NCBI RefSeq assembly: GCF_003008555.2
Contig: NZ_CP027665.1
Span: 2,356,001 to 2,420,000, forward strand
From: Pukyongiella litopenaei
GTDB taxonomy: Bacteria > Pseudomonadota > Alphaproteobacteria > Rhodobacterales > Rhodobacteraceae
Reading direction: 5' to 3'
Length of the DNA stretch: 64,000 nucleotides
Of this stretch, positions 27,754 through 37,577 are shown piece by piece. The translations under genes and the position numbers were made by a program. Each line of letters starts with the position of its first letter. The first letter of the stretch is position 1. Under the pieces are notes generated by a model. It ran no database searches. It was not told where the DNA came from and saw only the letters and a list, made by a program, of their open reading frames with translations.

Positions 27754-27783
27754 AAAACCCCGCGGTTTGCCGCGGGGTTTTTT
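27754..27783 (+). terminator. Rho-independent terminator of petABC
   Basis: Stem CCCCGCGG/CCGCGGGG with loop TTTG, preceded by AAAA and followed by six T. Ends the pet operon. Confidence 0.9.
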
Positions 27784-27822
27784 CATGGGGTCGCAGGGCG
27801 CCGCGTCCTGTCTGGCCGGGTG

Positions 27823-27875
27823 ATCCGGGGGCTCTGCCCCCGCCGCCCCTGCGGGCGGCTCCCCCGGGATATTTC
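27823..27875. repeat. Palindromic intergenic element (roseobacter-type double hairpin)
   Basis: Nested inverted repeats: GGGGGCTCTGCCCCC, then GCCGCCCCTGCGGGCGGC, enclosed by an outer ATCCGGGGG/CCCCCGGGAT pair and ending ATATTT. From general knowledge, elements with this GGCTCTGCC...CCCCCGGGATATTT layout recur between genes in Rhodobacteraceae genomes. It separates convergent petC and ccoS and may end transcripts from the ccoGHIS side. Confidence 0.6.
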
Positions 27876-27894
27876 AGGCAAGAGGAAGGCGCGG

Positions 27895-28053
27895 TCAGGG
27901 TTTGGGGTGGTCGTCCCATTCGCCGGTCAGGATGCGCCGGCTGTCGCCTTCGGGGTCGTCATACTGGTTCGAGCGCACCGTGTAGATGAAGGCGACCAGG
28001 CCCAGGGCGCCGAGGCCCAGCGAGATCGGGATCAGGTAGGACAGGATCGACAT
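27895..28053 (-). CDS. ccoS: cbb3-type cytochrome oxidase assembly protein CcoS
   Basis: 52-residue single-span membrane protein starting MSILSYLIPISLGLGALGLV and continuing into the charged tail IYTVRSNQYDDPEGDSRRIL, which matches CcoS. It starts four bases after the ccoI stop and is the last gene of ccoGHIS. CcoS is needed for cofactor insertion into the CcoN subunit. It is small and easily missed. Confidence 0.92.
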   Translation of the reverse strand: MSILSYLIPISLGLGALGLVAFIYTVRSNQYDDPEGDSRRILTGEWDDHPKP

Positions 28054-28057
28054 CACG

Positions 28058-30250
28058 TCACCTCAGCCGCAAAGCGTTCAGGGATACCGTAAGGGACGAG
28101 GCCGACATCGCCAAGGCCGCGACCAGCGGTGTCGCCAGCCCGGCCACCGCCAGCGGCACGGCGATGACGTTATAGGCGGTGGCGATACGGAAGTTTTCGC
28201 GGATCCGGCGGGTGGCCGTCCCGGCGGTTTCGCAGGCATCGGCGATGGGCGAGAGGTCGTTGCCCAGCAGCACGATATCGGAGGCCACGCGCGCCGCGTC
28301 GAGCGCGGAGGCCGGCGAGATCGACACATGCGCCGACGCGAGCGCGGCGGTGTCGTTCAGACCGTCGCCCACCATCAGCACCTTGCGCCCCTCGGCGGCG
28401 AGCGCGGCGATCCGCGCGGCCTTGTCGGCGGGCAGGGCGCCGGCGGTCCGGTCGGCGATGGCAAGCCGGTCGGCCAGCGCCGCCACCGCGCGGTCGCTGT
28501 CGCCCGAGATCAGCAGCACCTGTTTGCCCGCCGCCGTCAGCGCCTGCACCAGGTCCGCCGCGCCGGGGCGCAGGGCATCGCGGAAGCGGATTTCAAGCGC
28601 TGGCGCGTCGCCGATGGCCAGCCATGTGGCGGTTTCCGGCCCCGCCTCGGCGCCCAGCCAGGCGGCGCGGCCCAGCCTGACGGGCCGGCCGTCGAGCCGG
28701 CCCTCGGTGCCGTAGCCGGGCCGTTCGGCGATATCGGTCACCGGCGCCGGGCTGACGCCCCGGGCGCGGGCCGCGCTGGCCAACGCCCGTGACAGCGGAT
28801 GGGCCGAGCCTTCGGCCAGTGCCAGTGCCACGGCAAGATCGGCACGCGGCAGGGTGTCGAGCGCCAGCGGTTCGGGCATGCCCATCGTCAGGGTGCCGGT
28901 CTTGTCGAACACCACCGTGTCCACGTCGGCCAGCCGCTCGAGCGCGGTTTCGTGCTTGATCAGCAACCCGCGCCGGAACAGCCTGCCCGACGCGGCGGTG
29001 GTGACCGCCGGCACGGCGAGCCCCAGCGCGCAGGGGCAGGTGATGATCAGCACGGCGGCGGCGATGTTCAGCGCCACCCTCAGGTCGCCCGACCAGGCCA
29101 GCCAGCCGAGGAAGGACAGCGCCGACAGGATATGCACGCCGGGCGCGTAGAGCCGGGCCGCCGCATCGGCCAGCGGCGTGTAGTTGCCGCGCCCGGATTC
29201 GGCCACCGCCACCAGGTCGGCCATCCGGTGCAGCGAACTGTCACGGCCCACCGCGCTGGCGCGGATCACCAGCGGTCCGGTCAGGTTGACCTCGCCCGCG
29301 CTCACGCGCTGTCCGGGTTCGGCGGCAACCGGCACGGTTTCGCCGGTCAGCAGCGACCGGTCCAGTTCGGACCGGCCTTCGACGATCTCGCCATCGACCG
29401 GCATCCGCCCGCCGGGGCGCACCCGCAGCAGGTCGCCGACGGCCAGGTCGGCAATGGCGACCTCTTCTTCGGTCCCGTCGCGCAGCCGGGATGCGCGTGG
29501 CACTTCGAGCGCGGCCAGTTCCGACGCCGCCGAGCGCGCCGCGACGCGGGTGCGGTGATCGAGATAGCGCCCCGCGAGCAGGAAGAAGGTCAGCGCCAGC
29601 GCCGCATCGAAATAGGCGTGTTCGCCTGACAGCGTGGTTTCCCAGAGCGAGGTGACCAGCGCCAGGCCGATCGCCAGCACGATCGGCACGTCCATGTTCA
29701 GCCGCCGGACCGAGAGCGCCGACCATGCGCTGCGGAAAAACGGCTGGGCCGAATAGAGAATCGCCGGAAAGGCGATCGCGGCCGAGATCCAGTGGAACAG
29801 GTCGCGGGTCGCGTCGCCGGCGCCGGACCAGACCGACACCGACAGCAGCATGACGTTCATCATCGCGAAACCCGCCACCGCCAGCCGCAGCAGCAGCGCA
29901 CGGCCCTGGGCATCGATCTGGGTGGCGGCAAGCGTCCCGCTGTCGAGTTCATGCGCCTCGTAGCCGAGACCGTCGAGCACAGTGACCAGGTCGGCGGCGG
30001 TCACGCCGGGGTCGGTCTCGATGCGGGCGCGTTTGAGCGTGAGGTTCACCCGCGCGGACCGCACGCCGGGATGGGCGGCCAGGCCGCGTTCGACGGCGGC
30101 GATGCAGCCCTGGCAGTGGATCGTCGGCAGGGACAGGGCGATGGCGTCGTCGCCGGGCGCCGGGGCCGCCACATCCGCAACCCCGCCGGGCATGGCGGCG
30201 CAGCCGGGACAGGCTGCGGCAGGGGCGGGGCGGGGCAGGGCGGCGGTCAT
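28058..30250 (-). CDS. ccoI: Copper-translocating P-type ATPase for cbb3 oxidase (CcoI/FixI)
   Basis: 730-residue P1B-type ATPase. N-terminal C14-PG-C17 and an HMA domain with C46-QG-C49; membrane CPC motif (ITCPCALGLA); phosphorylation site DKTGTLT; ATP-binding GSAHPLS; hinge MVGDGLNDTAALA. It exports Cu(I) for assembly of the CuB site of cytochrome cbb3 oxidase. Sits between ccoH and ccoS in the standard order. Confidence 0.95.
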   Translation of the reverse strand: MTAALPRPAPAAACPGCAAMPGGVADVAAPAPGDDAIALSLPTIHCQGCIAAVERGLAAHPGVRSARVNLTLKRARIETDPGVTAADLVTVLDGLGYEAHELDSGTLAATQIDAQGRALLLRLAVAGFAMMNVMLLSVSVWSGAGDATRDLFHWISAAIAFPAILYSAQPFFRSAWSALSVRRLNMDVPIVLAIGLALVTSLWETTLSGEHAYFDAALALTFFLLAGRYLDHRTRVAARSAASELAALEVPRASRLRDGTEEEVAIADLAVGDLLRVRPGGRMPVDGEIVEGRSELDRSLLTGETVPVAAEPGQRVSAGEVNLTGPLVIRASAVGRDSSLHRMADLVAVAESGRGNYTPLADAAARLYAPGVHILSALSFLGWLAWSGDLRVALNIAAAVLIITCPCALGLAVPAVTTAASGRLFRRGLLIKHETALERLADVDTVVFDKTGTLTMGMPEPLALDTLPRADLAVALALAEGSAHPLSRALASAARARGVSPAPVTDIAERPGYGTEGRLDGRPVRLGRAAWLGAEAGPETATWLAIGDAPALEIRFRDALRPGAADLVQALTAAGKQVLLISGDSDRAVAALADRLAIADRTAGALPADKAARIAALAAEGRKVLMVGDGLNDTAALASAHVSISPASALDAARVASDIVLLGNDLSPIADACETAGTATRRIRENFRIATAYNVIAVPLAVAGLATPLVAALAMSASSLTVSLNALRLR

Positions 30251-30255
30251 CGGCG

Positions 30256-30714
30256 TCAGTCCTTCACATGCAGCACCACGCGCTGGGTGAATTCGGTGCC
30301 GTCCCGGGCCGTCGCCTCCATGCGCAGGTTCCAGTTGCCGGCGCCGAGCGTGGCGGGGGCGCTGTATTCGGTCCCGTCGAAAACGAAATCGGGCCGGATG
30401 TCGTCGCGCACATGGGTGGCGCGCCCCAGTGTCGCGTTCAGCCGGGCGACTTCGACCGGGTTGCCATGTGCATCCGTGATCGACAGGAAAACCCGGCCGT
30501 CCTGGGCCTCGGCCCGCACGGACCAGCCCAGCGCCGTCTGCGCGTCGCGCCGGTCGTCGAACTGCTGGCTGGCGACGTAGGAGTTCTTGACCTCCAGCCC
30601 GGGGAAGGTCCGCACCGCGCTGACCGCCAGCACGATGTTGACGGTGATGATCACGGCAAAGGCGCCCCCGAACAGAAGCAGCGCGTGACGCCCGGTGAAT
30701 TCACGTTGTGCCAT
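30256..30714 (-). CDS. ccoH: cbb3 oxidase assembly protein CcoH/FixH
   Basis: 152-residue FixH-like protein with one N-terminal membrane span (LLFGGAFAVIITVNIVLAVSAV) and a periplasmic domain containing the family segment YVASQQFDDRRDAQTALGW. Needed for stable assembly of cytochrome cbb3. It starts one base after the ccoG stop; five bases separate it from ccoI. Confidence 0.93.
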   Translation of the reverse strand: MAQREFTGRHALLLFGGAFAVIITVNIVLAVSAVRTFPGLEVKNSYVASQQFDDRRDAQTALGWSVRAEAQDGRVFLSITDAHGNPVEVARLNATLGRATHVRDDIRPDFVFDGTEYSAPATLGAGNWNLRMEATARDGTEFTQRVVLHVKD

Positions 30715-30715
30715 C

Positions 30716-32146
30716 TCAGCTGCCCTTTCCGCTGAACACGGTGTCCTTGTGGGCGCGGTCGCTATTGGTCAGGTCCTCGATCCAGAACCGGAAATCGGTC
30801 AGTCCGCCGCTGGCCGGGGCCGAGCCCTGCGGGGCGACGACATAGACCCGCTGCAGATGCGCGGCGTTGGCCGGCACGGTGACCGAATCGTATGGCGTGC
30901 CTTCGAGCTGGATCCGCAGGGTCGGATCGCCCTTTACCGACAGCCGGAACAGGCGGTCCTCGCCATGTTTGTTGCGCAGCCGCACGTCATAGGTGTTGCG
31001 GATCGAGCCGTCCGACAGGGTGACGAAGGTCGGATTGCGCACCGGGGCCACGGTCATTTCGATATCGGCCCGGATGAACAGCGCGAACAGCAGCGCAACG
31101 CCCACCAGCGACCACAGCGCGGTATAGAGGATCGTGCGCGGGCGCAGGATGTGTTTCCAGACGTTGCGCGGCTCCGCGCCGGCGCGTTCGCGCACCTCGT
31201 CCGACTGCGCCATGTAGTCGATCAGCCCGCGCGGCTTGCCGATGCGTTCCATCACATCGTCGCAGGCGTCGATGCACAGCGCGCAGGTGATGCATTCCAT
31301 CTGCTGCCCGTCGCGGATGTCGATCCCCATCGGGCAGACATTGACGCAGGCCATGCAGTCGATGCAATCGCCCTGTTCGGCCCCCGCCTTGACCTCGGCG
31401 CTGTGCTTGCGCGGCTCGCCGCGCCATTCGCGGTAGCCGACGATCAGCGTATCCTCGTCCAGCATCGCCGACTGGATGCGCGGCCAGGGGCAGGCATAGA
31501 TGCAGATCTGTTCCCGCGCGATCCCGCCGAAGAAGAAAGTGGTGAAGGTCAGGACCGCCATCGTGGTATAGGCGACCGGGTGGGCGTTGCCGGTGACCAG
31601 GTCGCGCGCCAGCGTCGGTGCGTCGGCGAAATAGAATACCCACGCGCCGCCGGTGGCCAGCCCGATCAGCAGCCAGGCCGCCCATTTCGTCAGCCGCAGC
31701 CGGAACTTGCGGAAATCCATCTTCTTTTGCCGGTGCAGCCGCAGTCGCGCGTTGCGGTCGCCTTCGATCCAGCGTTCGACGAGGATGTAGAGGTCGGTCC
31801 AGACCGTCTGCGGGCAGGCATAGCCGCACCAGACCCGGCCCAGCGCCGAGGTGAACAGGAACAGCCCCAGCCCGGCCATGATCAGCAGACCGGCCACGAA
31901 ATAGAATTCATGCGGCCAGATCTCGATCCAGAAGAAATAGAACCGCCGGTTGGCCATATCCAGCAGCACCGCCTGGTCGGGCAGGCTGGGGCCGCGGTCC
32001 CAGCGGATCCACGGCGTCAGGTAATAGATCGCCAGCGTGACGCCCATGATCCACCATTTCAGGGTGCGGAACGGACCGGACACCCGACGCGGAAAGATAG
32101 GCTCGCGGGCCTTGTAGAGGCCGGGGGAGGGGCTGGATTCACTCAA
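30716..32146 (-). CDS. ccoG: Cytochrome c oxidase accessory protein CcoG (FixG/RdxB), 2x[4Fe-4S]
   Basis: 476-residue membrane iron-sulfur protein: N-terminal membrane helices from about residue 30, two ferredoxin-type clusters in CIDCMACVNVCPMG and CITCALCIDAC, and a C-terminal Ig-like periplasmic domain. It acts as a cupric reductase in cbb3 assembly. The start is a TTG at 32146 (MSESSPSPGLYKAREP) seven bases after GGAG. A longer TTG start at 32206 would sit 3 bases from the FNR box and is incompatible with a promoter there. First gene of ccoGHIS; no ccoNOQP in the window. Confidence 0.93.
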   Translation of the reverse strand: MSESSPSPGLYKAREPIFPRRVSGPFRTLKWWIMGVTLAIYYLTPWIRWDRGPSLPDQAVLLDMANRRFYFFWIEIWPHEFYFVAGLLIMAGLGLFLFTSALGRVWCGYACPQTVWTDLYILVERWIEGDRNARLRLHRQKKMDFRKFRLRLTKWAAWLLIGLATGGAWVFYFADAPTLARDLVTGNAHPVAYTTMAVLTFTTFFFGGIAREQICIYACPWPRIQSAMLDEDTLIVGYREWRGEPRKHSAEVKAGAEQGDCIDCMACVNVCPMGIDIRDGQQMECITCALCIDACDDVMERIGKPRGLIDYMAQSDEVRERAGAEPRNVWKHILRPRTILYTALWSLVGVALLFALFIRADIEMTVAPVRNPTFVTLSDGSIRNTYDVRLRNKHGEDRLFRLSVKGDPTLRIQLEGTPYDSVTVPANAAHLQRVYVVAPQGSAPASGGLTDFRFWIEDLTNSDRAHKDTVFSGKGS

Positions 32147-32208
32147 CGGGCTGCTCCGATACTGGGCTGGCTCAGACGTCCTTGTCACAATTGAGGGTTC
32201 GGCCAACT

Positions 32209-32222
32209 TTGACCTGCGTCAA
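32209..32222. promoter_or_regulatory. FnrL/FNR box (TTGAC-CTGC-GTCAA)
   Basis: Perfect 14-bp dyad of the FNR family, centred about 69 bases upstream of the ccoG TTG. A class II site would put transcription start near 32174 and leave a 28-base leader. Predicts induction of ccoGHIS at low oxygen. Confidence 0.8.
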
Positions 32223-32334
32223 TTCTGAGTCTGGAAGTTACCATATTTCACACAAGCTTTGTGGCGGCCGGCTTTGACCGGTCTCCTGCGCCGTGCAATA
32301 AAATTCATCGGGGTGCCGTTGAACAGAGGGTAGG

Positions 32335-33027
32335 ATGTCGCAAGCACCGGGCCAGCAGGAAGCCGAACCGCGAAAGGCGCTCAGCGCCGCCGAGATCGGG
32401 GCCGTCGCCCATCTCTACCGGGGCGAGGTCTATCGGTCGACGATCTGGCGCACGCGGCTCGACACCACCACCAACTGGGCGGTGGTCACGCTGGGGGTGG
32501 CGCTGTCGATCACGTTTTCCAGCCCCGGCGCGTCGCCGCTGCCGCTGGTTCTGGTCGGGGTGCTGCTGCTGTTCTTCCTCGCGCTCGAGGCGCGGCGCTA
32601 TCGTTACTTCAACGTCTGGCGCGCCCGCTGCCGCTGGATGGAGACCCATTTCTTTGCGCCGATGCTGCATGACGGCGACCTGCACATGGAGGAGGGCTGG
32701 CAGGAAACGCTCGCGCAGGATTACTGGCGGCCGCGCTACCATGTCTCGATGCTGACGGCGGTCGGGCGCCGGATCCGGCGATCCTATCTGTGGCTGCTCC
32801 TGATCCAGATGCTGGCCTATCTGGGCAAGCTGCTGGTGCATCCCGTCCCGGCCACGGGTCTGGACGTTTTCGTGAAACGGGCAACCGTCGGTCATTTCCC
32901 CGGCATTCTGGTGCTGGCGCTGGGGTTCGCCTATTGCGGCGTGTTCATCTGGCTGGCGGTCTGGAGCTACCGCAGCGATGGCCGCAGGATGCGGACCAAG
33001 AAGACCGCCTACAGTTCGATGGGCTGA
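32335..33027 (+). CDS. DUF2270-family membrane protein
   Basis: 230-residue protein of unknown function with the DUF2270 pattern: an N-terminal part with [20 protein letters not shown], two paired membrane helices (about 45-80), the conserved [16 protein letters not shown], and two C-terminal helices ending [22 protein letters not shown] directly before the ATG. It is divergent from ccoG and its last 19 bases overlap the convergent ispE end. Confidence 0.83.
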   Translation: MSQAPGQQEAEPRKALSAAEIGAVAHLYRGEVYRSTIWRTRLDTTTNWAVVTLGVALSITFSSPGASPLPLVLVGVLLLFFLALEARRYRYFNVWRARCRWMETHFFAPMLHDGDLHMEEGWQETLAQDYWRPRYHVSMLTAVGRRIRRSYLWLLLIQMLAYLGKLLVHPVPATGLDVFVKRATVGHFPGILVLALGFAYCGVFIWLAVWSYRSDGRRMRTKKTAYSSMG

Positions 33028-33899
33028 TCCGCCGGGTCGTGATGCGCGGCCCCCAGTATCGTCGATCGCACCCACCAGCCGGGGTTGGCGGCGGCGATCT
33101 GGCCGGCGGCCTGCCGTGCCGTGGCCGTGTCCGTGAACAGCCCGAAACAGGTGGCGCCGGACCCGCTCATGCGGACCAAGGCGGCACCGCTGTCGCCGAG
33201 CGCGGTCAGCACAGTGCCGATGCCGGGGGCCAGGGCCCGGGCCGGGGCTTCGAGATCGTTGCGCTGCCCGCGCAGCCAGTCTGCGCAGGCGCGGGCGTCG
33301 GCAAAGGCGGGAATATCGTCCATCGCGGAGCCATCGCGCCGCGAAAGGCGGCGGAACACATCGGGCGTGGCGACCGAGACGCCGGGATTGACCAGAACCG
33401 CGGGCAGGGGGGGCAGGCCGGACACGGGCTCCACGTTTTCGCCGATCCCGCGCATCCGCGCGGTTCGCGCCGCCAGGCAGACCGGCACATCGGCCCCCAG
33501 CGCCAGCGGAGCGGGCATCGCCACGCCGAGGCGGTCACGCAACACGCGCAGCGTGGCGGCGGCGTCCGACGAGCCGCCGCCGATCCCGGCCGCCGCCGGC
33601 AGGTGCTTGTCGAGCGTGATCGCGGCGCCGGTCACCCCGGCCAGCCGCGCCGCGCGCAGCACCAGGTTGTCGGGCCCGGTGGGAACGCCGCCGGCCATCG
33701 GCCCGGTGACGGTCAGCGACAGGCCCGTGTCCGGCGCGACGGCCACGCGGTCGCCCAGGTCCGCGAACACGACCAGCGAATCCAGCAGGTGATAGCCATC
33801 GGCGCGGCGGCCGGTGACATGCAGGGTCAGGTTGATCTTGGCCGGTGCGAATTCGGACTGTCGGGCAGGGGTCGGCGCGCCGGTGTCAGTCGGAGCCAT
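33009..33899 (-). CDS. ispE: 4-(cytidine 5'-diphospho)-2-C-methyl-D-erythritol kinase
   Basis: 296-residue GHMP kinase of the MEP isoprenoid pathway. N-terminal [21 protein letters not shown] with the substrate-contacting Lys, ATP-binding [17 protein letters not shown], and a C-terminal [12 protein letters not shown] glycine motif. The ATG at 33899 follows AAGGTGGCCA and overlaps the TPR gene end by 14 bases, so they are coupled; the longer frame upstream is antisense noise inside that gene. Confidence 0.95.
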   Translation of the reverse strand: MAPTDTGAPTPARQSEFAPAKINLTLHVTGRRADGYHLLDSLVVFADLGDRVAVAPDTGLSLTVTGPMAGGVPTGPDNLVLRAARLAGVTGAAITLDKHLPAAAGIGGGSSDAAATLRVLRDRLGVAMPAPLALGADVPVCLAARTARMRGIGENVEPVSGLPPLPAVLVNPGVSVATPDVFRRLSRRDGSAMDDIPAFADARACADWLRGQRNDLEAPARALAPGIGTVLTALGDSGAALVRMSGSGATCFGLFTDTATARQAAGQIAAANPGWWVRSTILGAAHHDPADQPIEL

Positions 33900-35625
33900 T
33901 GGCCACCTTGAGCGGCTCGGCTCCTTCCCCGGCCAGAACCGCGTCCAGCCCGATCTCGAGCTTGCTGCGGATGCGATCCGGGTCGGCCTCGCCATCGGTG
34001 TCGTCCGGTTTGATGAAGGACAGGGCGCGTTTCCACTGGAATTCGGCCTCGCGCTTGCGGCCCACGGCCCAGTAGACATCGCCCAGGTGGTCGTTCACCA
34101 CCGGGTCCACAGGCATCAGCGAAACGGCGGTTTCCATGTGGCCCACCGCCTCGTCGTAGCGGCCCAGCCGGTAGAGCACCCAGCCCAGGCTGTCGACGAT
34201 ATAGCCGCTGTCGGGCCGCGCGGCGACCGCGCGTTCGATCATCCCGAGCGCCTCGTCGAGCTTGATCTGCTTTTCCACCAGCGAATAGCCGAGATAGTTC
34301 AGCACCTGCGGCTGGTCCGGGTTCAACTCCAGCGCGGTGCGGAAATCCGATTCGGCCTGTTCCCAGTTCCTTTCGCGTTCGTGGCAGATGCCGCGGGCAT
34401 AGAGCAGGAACCACATCGACGGGTCGTCCGCTTCGGTCAGGTCCACCGCCCGGTCATAGGCCCGTGCGGCCTCGCCGTAGTTTTCCTGCTGCCGCAGCAT
34501 GTCACCGAGCGACGAATGCACGATCGCAAGTTCGGGATGTTCGCGCGCCAGCTTTTCCAGGACCTCGATCGCGGCGTTGACCTTGTCGGCGCGGCGCAGC
34601 GCGTCGGCGCGGCCCAGTTCGGCGGCGTAGTAATCCGGGCTGTCCGTCGGGATCTTCTTGTAGGTCTCGACCGCCAGGTCATACTGGCCCATCCCGTCCA
34701 GCAACTCGGCGCCGAGCAGTTGCGCGTCGATATGGTCGGGGCGCAGGAACGACGCGACCCGGACATAGACCAGCACATAATCGGGCGAGGCCTCGCGGCG
34801 CAGCGCCTGGCCGATGGCAAAGAAGATCTCGGCCATGCCGTCGCGGACATCGCGGACCTGGGTAAAGGGCAGCGCCTCGCCCGCCTGCAACCGGGCCACG
34901 ATATCGGCCAGCGACGGGTCGGTGGTGTTCGAGAACACCCGGTCCAGCATCGCCAGCGCGTCACCGTCGCGTTCCAGCTGCGACAGGATTTCGGCGCGCG
35001 CGATGGCGGCGCGACCGCTGACCATCATGCCGTCCTCGTCGGCGGCAAAGATCGCCTCGGCGCCTTCGAAATCGCCGACCGAGGCCAGCGCCAGCGCCTT
35101 GTGGTAGAGCGCGAAGTTGCGCAGGCCGTCATCCTCGGCCACCTTGTCGAACTGTTCCAGCGCCTGGGCTACCGACCCGGCCCCCAGATGCGCCCAGGCG
35201 GCGATCAGCCCGTCGACCAGCGGTCCGACCCCTACCGTTTCCGGGTCGCGGGACAGGATCGCTTCGTATTCGCCGCGCGCGGCCAGATCGGCCACCACCG
35301 TCATATGCGCCGGCTGGCTTTGCAGCCCCAGCTCCTCCATGCGCTGCGCGATCGGCACCGCCTTGTTCACCTCGCCCAGCGCCAGCCGCGACACCACGAC
35401 GCTTTCCATCAGCGACGGGTTGTCACGGTCATAGCTCAGCGCGCGCGCGTAATACCGGTCGCCATTGGCGAAGTCGCTGACAAAGGCCGCGTGCCGCCCG
35501 GCCAGGTAGGCGCCCGAGCCCGACTGCGCCAGCACCGGGGCGGGCAGGGCCAGCGAAAGCGTCAGCAGCGCGGCGGCGGTGGTCTGGTAGAACATGTGGG
35601 GCAAAACCGGCCTCGTGACTTGCAT
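33886..35625 (-). CDS. Tetratricopeptide-repeat protein, exported
   Basis: About 579 residues with an N-terminal signal peptide ([23 protein letters not shown]) and many TPR motifs, for example [23 protein letters not shown] and [21 protein letters not shown] in the C-terminal part. Likely periplasmic or outer-membrane-linked scaffold; no catalytic motif seen. The start could be 35661, 35625 or 35595; none has a clear ribosome site and 35625 is a compromise. Coupled to ispE. Partner unknown. Confidence 0.82.
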   Translation of the reverse strand: MQVTRPVLPHMFYQTTAAALLTLSLALPAPVLAQSGSGAYLAGRHAAFVSDFANGDRYYARALSYDRDNPSLMESVVVSRLALGEVNKAVPIAQRMEELGLQSQPAHMTVVADLAARGEYEAILSRDPETVGVGPLVDGLIAAWAHLGAGSVAQALEQFDKVAEDDGLRNFALYHKALALASVGDFEGAEAIFAADEDGMMVSGRAAIARAEILSQLERDGDALAMLDRVFSNTTDPSLADIVARLQAGEALPFTQVRDVRDGMAEIFFAIGQALRREASPDYVLVYVRVASFLRPDHIDAQLLGAELLDGMGQYDLAVETYKKIPTDSPDYYAAELGRADALRRADKVNAAIEVLEKLAREHPELAIVHSSLGDMLRQQENYGEAARAYDRAVDLTEADDPSMWFLLYARGICHERERNWEQAESDFRTALELNPDQPQVLNYLGYSLVEKQIKLDEALGMIERAVAARPDSGYIVDSLGWVLYRLGRYDEAVGHMETAVSLMPVDPVVNDHLGDVYWAVGRKREAEFQWKRALSFIKPDDTDGEADPDRIRSKLEIGLDAVLAGEGAEPLKVANGSD

Positions 35626-35658
35626 CGGGTGCAAGCTAGGCGTTCCCTGCTCCACGCG

Positions 35659-35689
35659 CAATGGCGGGGCCGCCCCGGCGCCGCCATTG
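35659..35689 (-). terminator. Stem-loop after ETF-QO gene
   Basis: Nine-base perfect stem CAATGGCGG/CCGCCATTG with a 13-base GC-rich loop just beyond the ETF-QO stop. No U-run follows on the minus strand, so termination strength is uncertain. Confidence 0.5.
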
Positions 35690-35703
35690 CAGGGGTTTTT
35701 CGA

Positions 35704-37353
35704 TCACATATTGGGGTAATTCGGCCCGTCGCCGCCCTGCGGGGTGACCCAGTTGATGTTCTGGCTGGGATCCTTGATGTCGCAGGTCTTGCAGTGGACG
35801 CAGTTCTGGAAGTTGATGACAAAGCGCGGATCGCTGCCATCCTCGCGCACCACTTCGTAGACCCCGGCCGGGCAATAGCGTTGCGCCGGTTCGTCGTATT
35901 TCGGCAGGTTGACCGAAATCGGCAGGTCCGGATCGGCCAGCCGCAGGTGGCAGGGCTGTTCCTCCTCGTGGTTGGTGAAGGAGAAACTGACATTGGTCAG
36001 CCGGTCGAAGCTCAGCTTGCCGTCGGGTTTGGGATAGTCGATCGGCTTGTGCTTGCTGGCCTCCTCGGTCACCGCGGCGTCGGTCTTGCCGTGGCGCATG
36101 GTGCCGAACAGCGAAAAGCCCAGCGTATTGGTCCACATGTCGAACCCGCCCAGAACCAGCGACGGGATCAGCCCCCATTTCGACCAGAACGGTTTGACAT
36201 TGCGGACCTTTTTCAGATCCCGGCCGATCGCGCCGGTGCGGACCTCGTCCTCGTAGGCGGTCAGTTCGTCGGCGCTGCGCCCGGCCTGGATGGCGGCATA
36301 GGCGGCTTCGGCCGCCGCCTTGCCGGACAGCATCGCGTTGTGGTTGCCCTTGATGCGCGGCACGTTGACCATGCCCACCGAACAGCCCAGCAGCGCCACG
36401 CCCGGCGCCACCATCTTGGGCATCGACTGGTATCCGCCCTCGGAGATCGCCCGCGCACCATAGGCCACGCGCTTGCCGCCTTCGAGCAGCTGCGCCATCA
36501 TCGGGTGATGCTTGAACCGCTGGAATTCCATATAGGGGAAGACATGCGGGTTCTTGTAGTTCAGGTGGACCACGAAGCCCACATAAACCTGATTGTTTTC
36601 AAGGTGGTAGACGAAAGATCCGCCGCCCGCATTCGACCCGAGCGGCCAGCCCATCGTATGGGTCACGGTGCCCTCGCGGTGCTTGGCGGGGTCGATCTCC
36701 CAGATTTCCTTCATGCCGATGCCGAATTTCTGCGGCTCCTTGCCGGCCGAGAGATCGTATCTGGCGATCACCTCCTTGGCGAGGCTGCCGCGCACGCCTT
36801 CGGACAGGAAAACGTATTTGCCGTGCAGTTCCATGCCCGGTTCATAGGACGGTCCGGGGGTGCCATCGGGGTTCTTGCCGAATTCGCCCGCGACCACGCC
36901 CCTGACCTCGCCAGTGTCGCCATAGACCAGTTCGGAACAGGCCATGCCGGGGAACACCTCGACCCCCAGCGCCTCGGCCTGTTTGGCCATCCAGCGGCAG
37001 ACATTGCCCATGCTGACGATATAGTTGCCGTGATTGTTCATCAGCGGCGGCATCGGCCAGTTGGGCACGCGGATCTTGCCCGCCTCGCCCAGCATGTAGA
37101 AATTGTCTTTCGCGACCGGCACGTTCAGCGGCGCGCCCTTGTCCTTCCAGTCCGGGATCAGGGCGTCCAGCCCGCACGGGTCCAGGACCGCGCCCGACAG
37201 GATATGCGCGCCGACCTCCGAGCCCTTTTCCAGCACCACCACGTTCAGATCGCCGTCGAGCTGCTTCAGCCGGATCGCCGCCGAAAGACCGGCCGGCCCC
37301 GCGCCGACGATCACAACGTCATATTCCATCGCTTCGCGTTCAATCTCGGACAT
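35704..37353 (-). CDS. Electron transfer flavoprotein-ubiquinone oxidoreductase
   Basis: 549-residue membrane-associated flavoprotein passing electrons from ETF to ubiquinone. FAD motif DVVIVGAGPAGLSAAIRL near the N-terminus and a C-terminal [4Fe-4S] domain with Cys in YCPAGVYEV and NCVHCKTCDIKDP. Length fits the family. The ATG at 37353 is taken; an in-frame ATG at residue 9 is the alternative. The 220 bases upstream, to the HNH gene, show no gene. Confidence 0.95.
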   Translation of the reverse strand: MSEIEREAMEYDVVIVGAGPAGLSAAIRLKQLDGDLNVVVLEKGSEVGAHILSGAVLDPCGLDALIPDWKDKGAPLNVPVAKDNFYMLGEAGKIRVPNWPMPPLMNNHGNYIVSMGNVCRWMAKQAEALGVEVFPGMACSELVYGDTGEVRGVVAGEFGKNPDGTPGPSYEPGMELHGKYVFLSEGVRGSLAKEVIARYDLSAGKEPQKFGIGMKEIWEIDPAKHREGTVTHTMGWPLGSNAGGGSFVYHLENNQVYVGFVVHLNYKNPHVFPYMEFQRFKHHPMMAQLLEGGKRVAYGARAISEGGYQSMPKMVAPGVALLGCSVGMVNVPRIKGNHNAMLSGKAAAEAAYAAIQAGRSADELTAYEDEVRTGAIGRDLKKVRNVKPFWSKWGLIPSLVLGGFDMWTNTLGFSLFGTMRHGKTDAAVTEEASKHKPIDYPKPDGKLSFDRLTNVSFSFTNHEEEQPCHLRLADPDLPISVNLPKYDEPAQRYCPAGVYEVVREDGSDPRFVINFQNCVHCKTCDIKDPSQNINWVTPQGGDGPNYPNM

Positions 37354-37577
37354 GTCCGGGCTCCTTGGCTATGGGGCACGCGGGGCAGGCATCCGCGCGG
37401 CTGGGGCTTGTGTTGCTTGGTCCGGAACTATGTTGCCCGTCAAGCCCGGCAACCGCAACATCACGTCACATGCGACACCTTGGGAGACAGACGCGGCGTC
37501 ATTGCAACATCCGCACGGCCCGGACGGGTCGGATGCTGGCCGGATTCTGGACGCAGGTGGCCGGATGCGGGCGCCGG

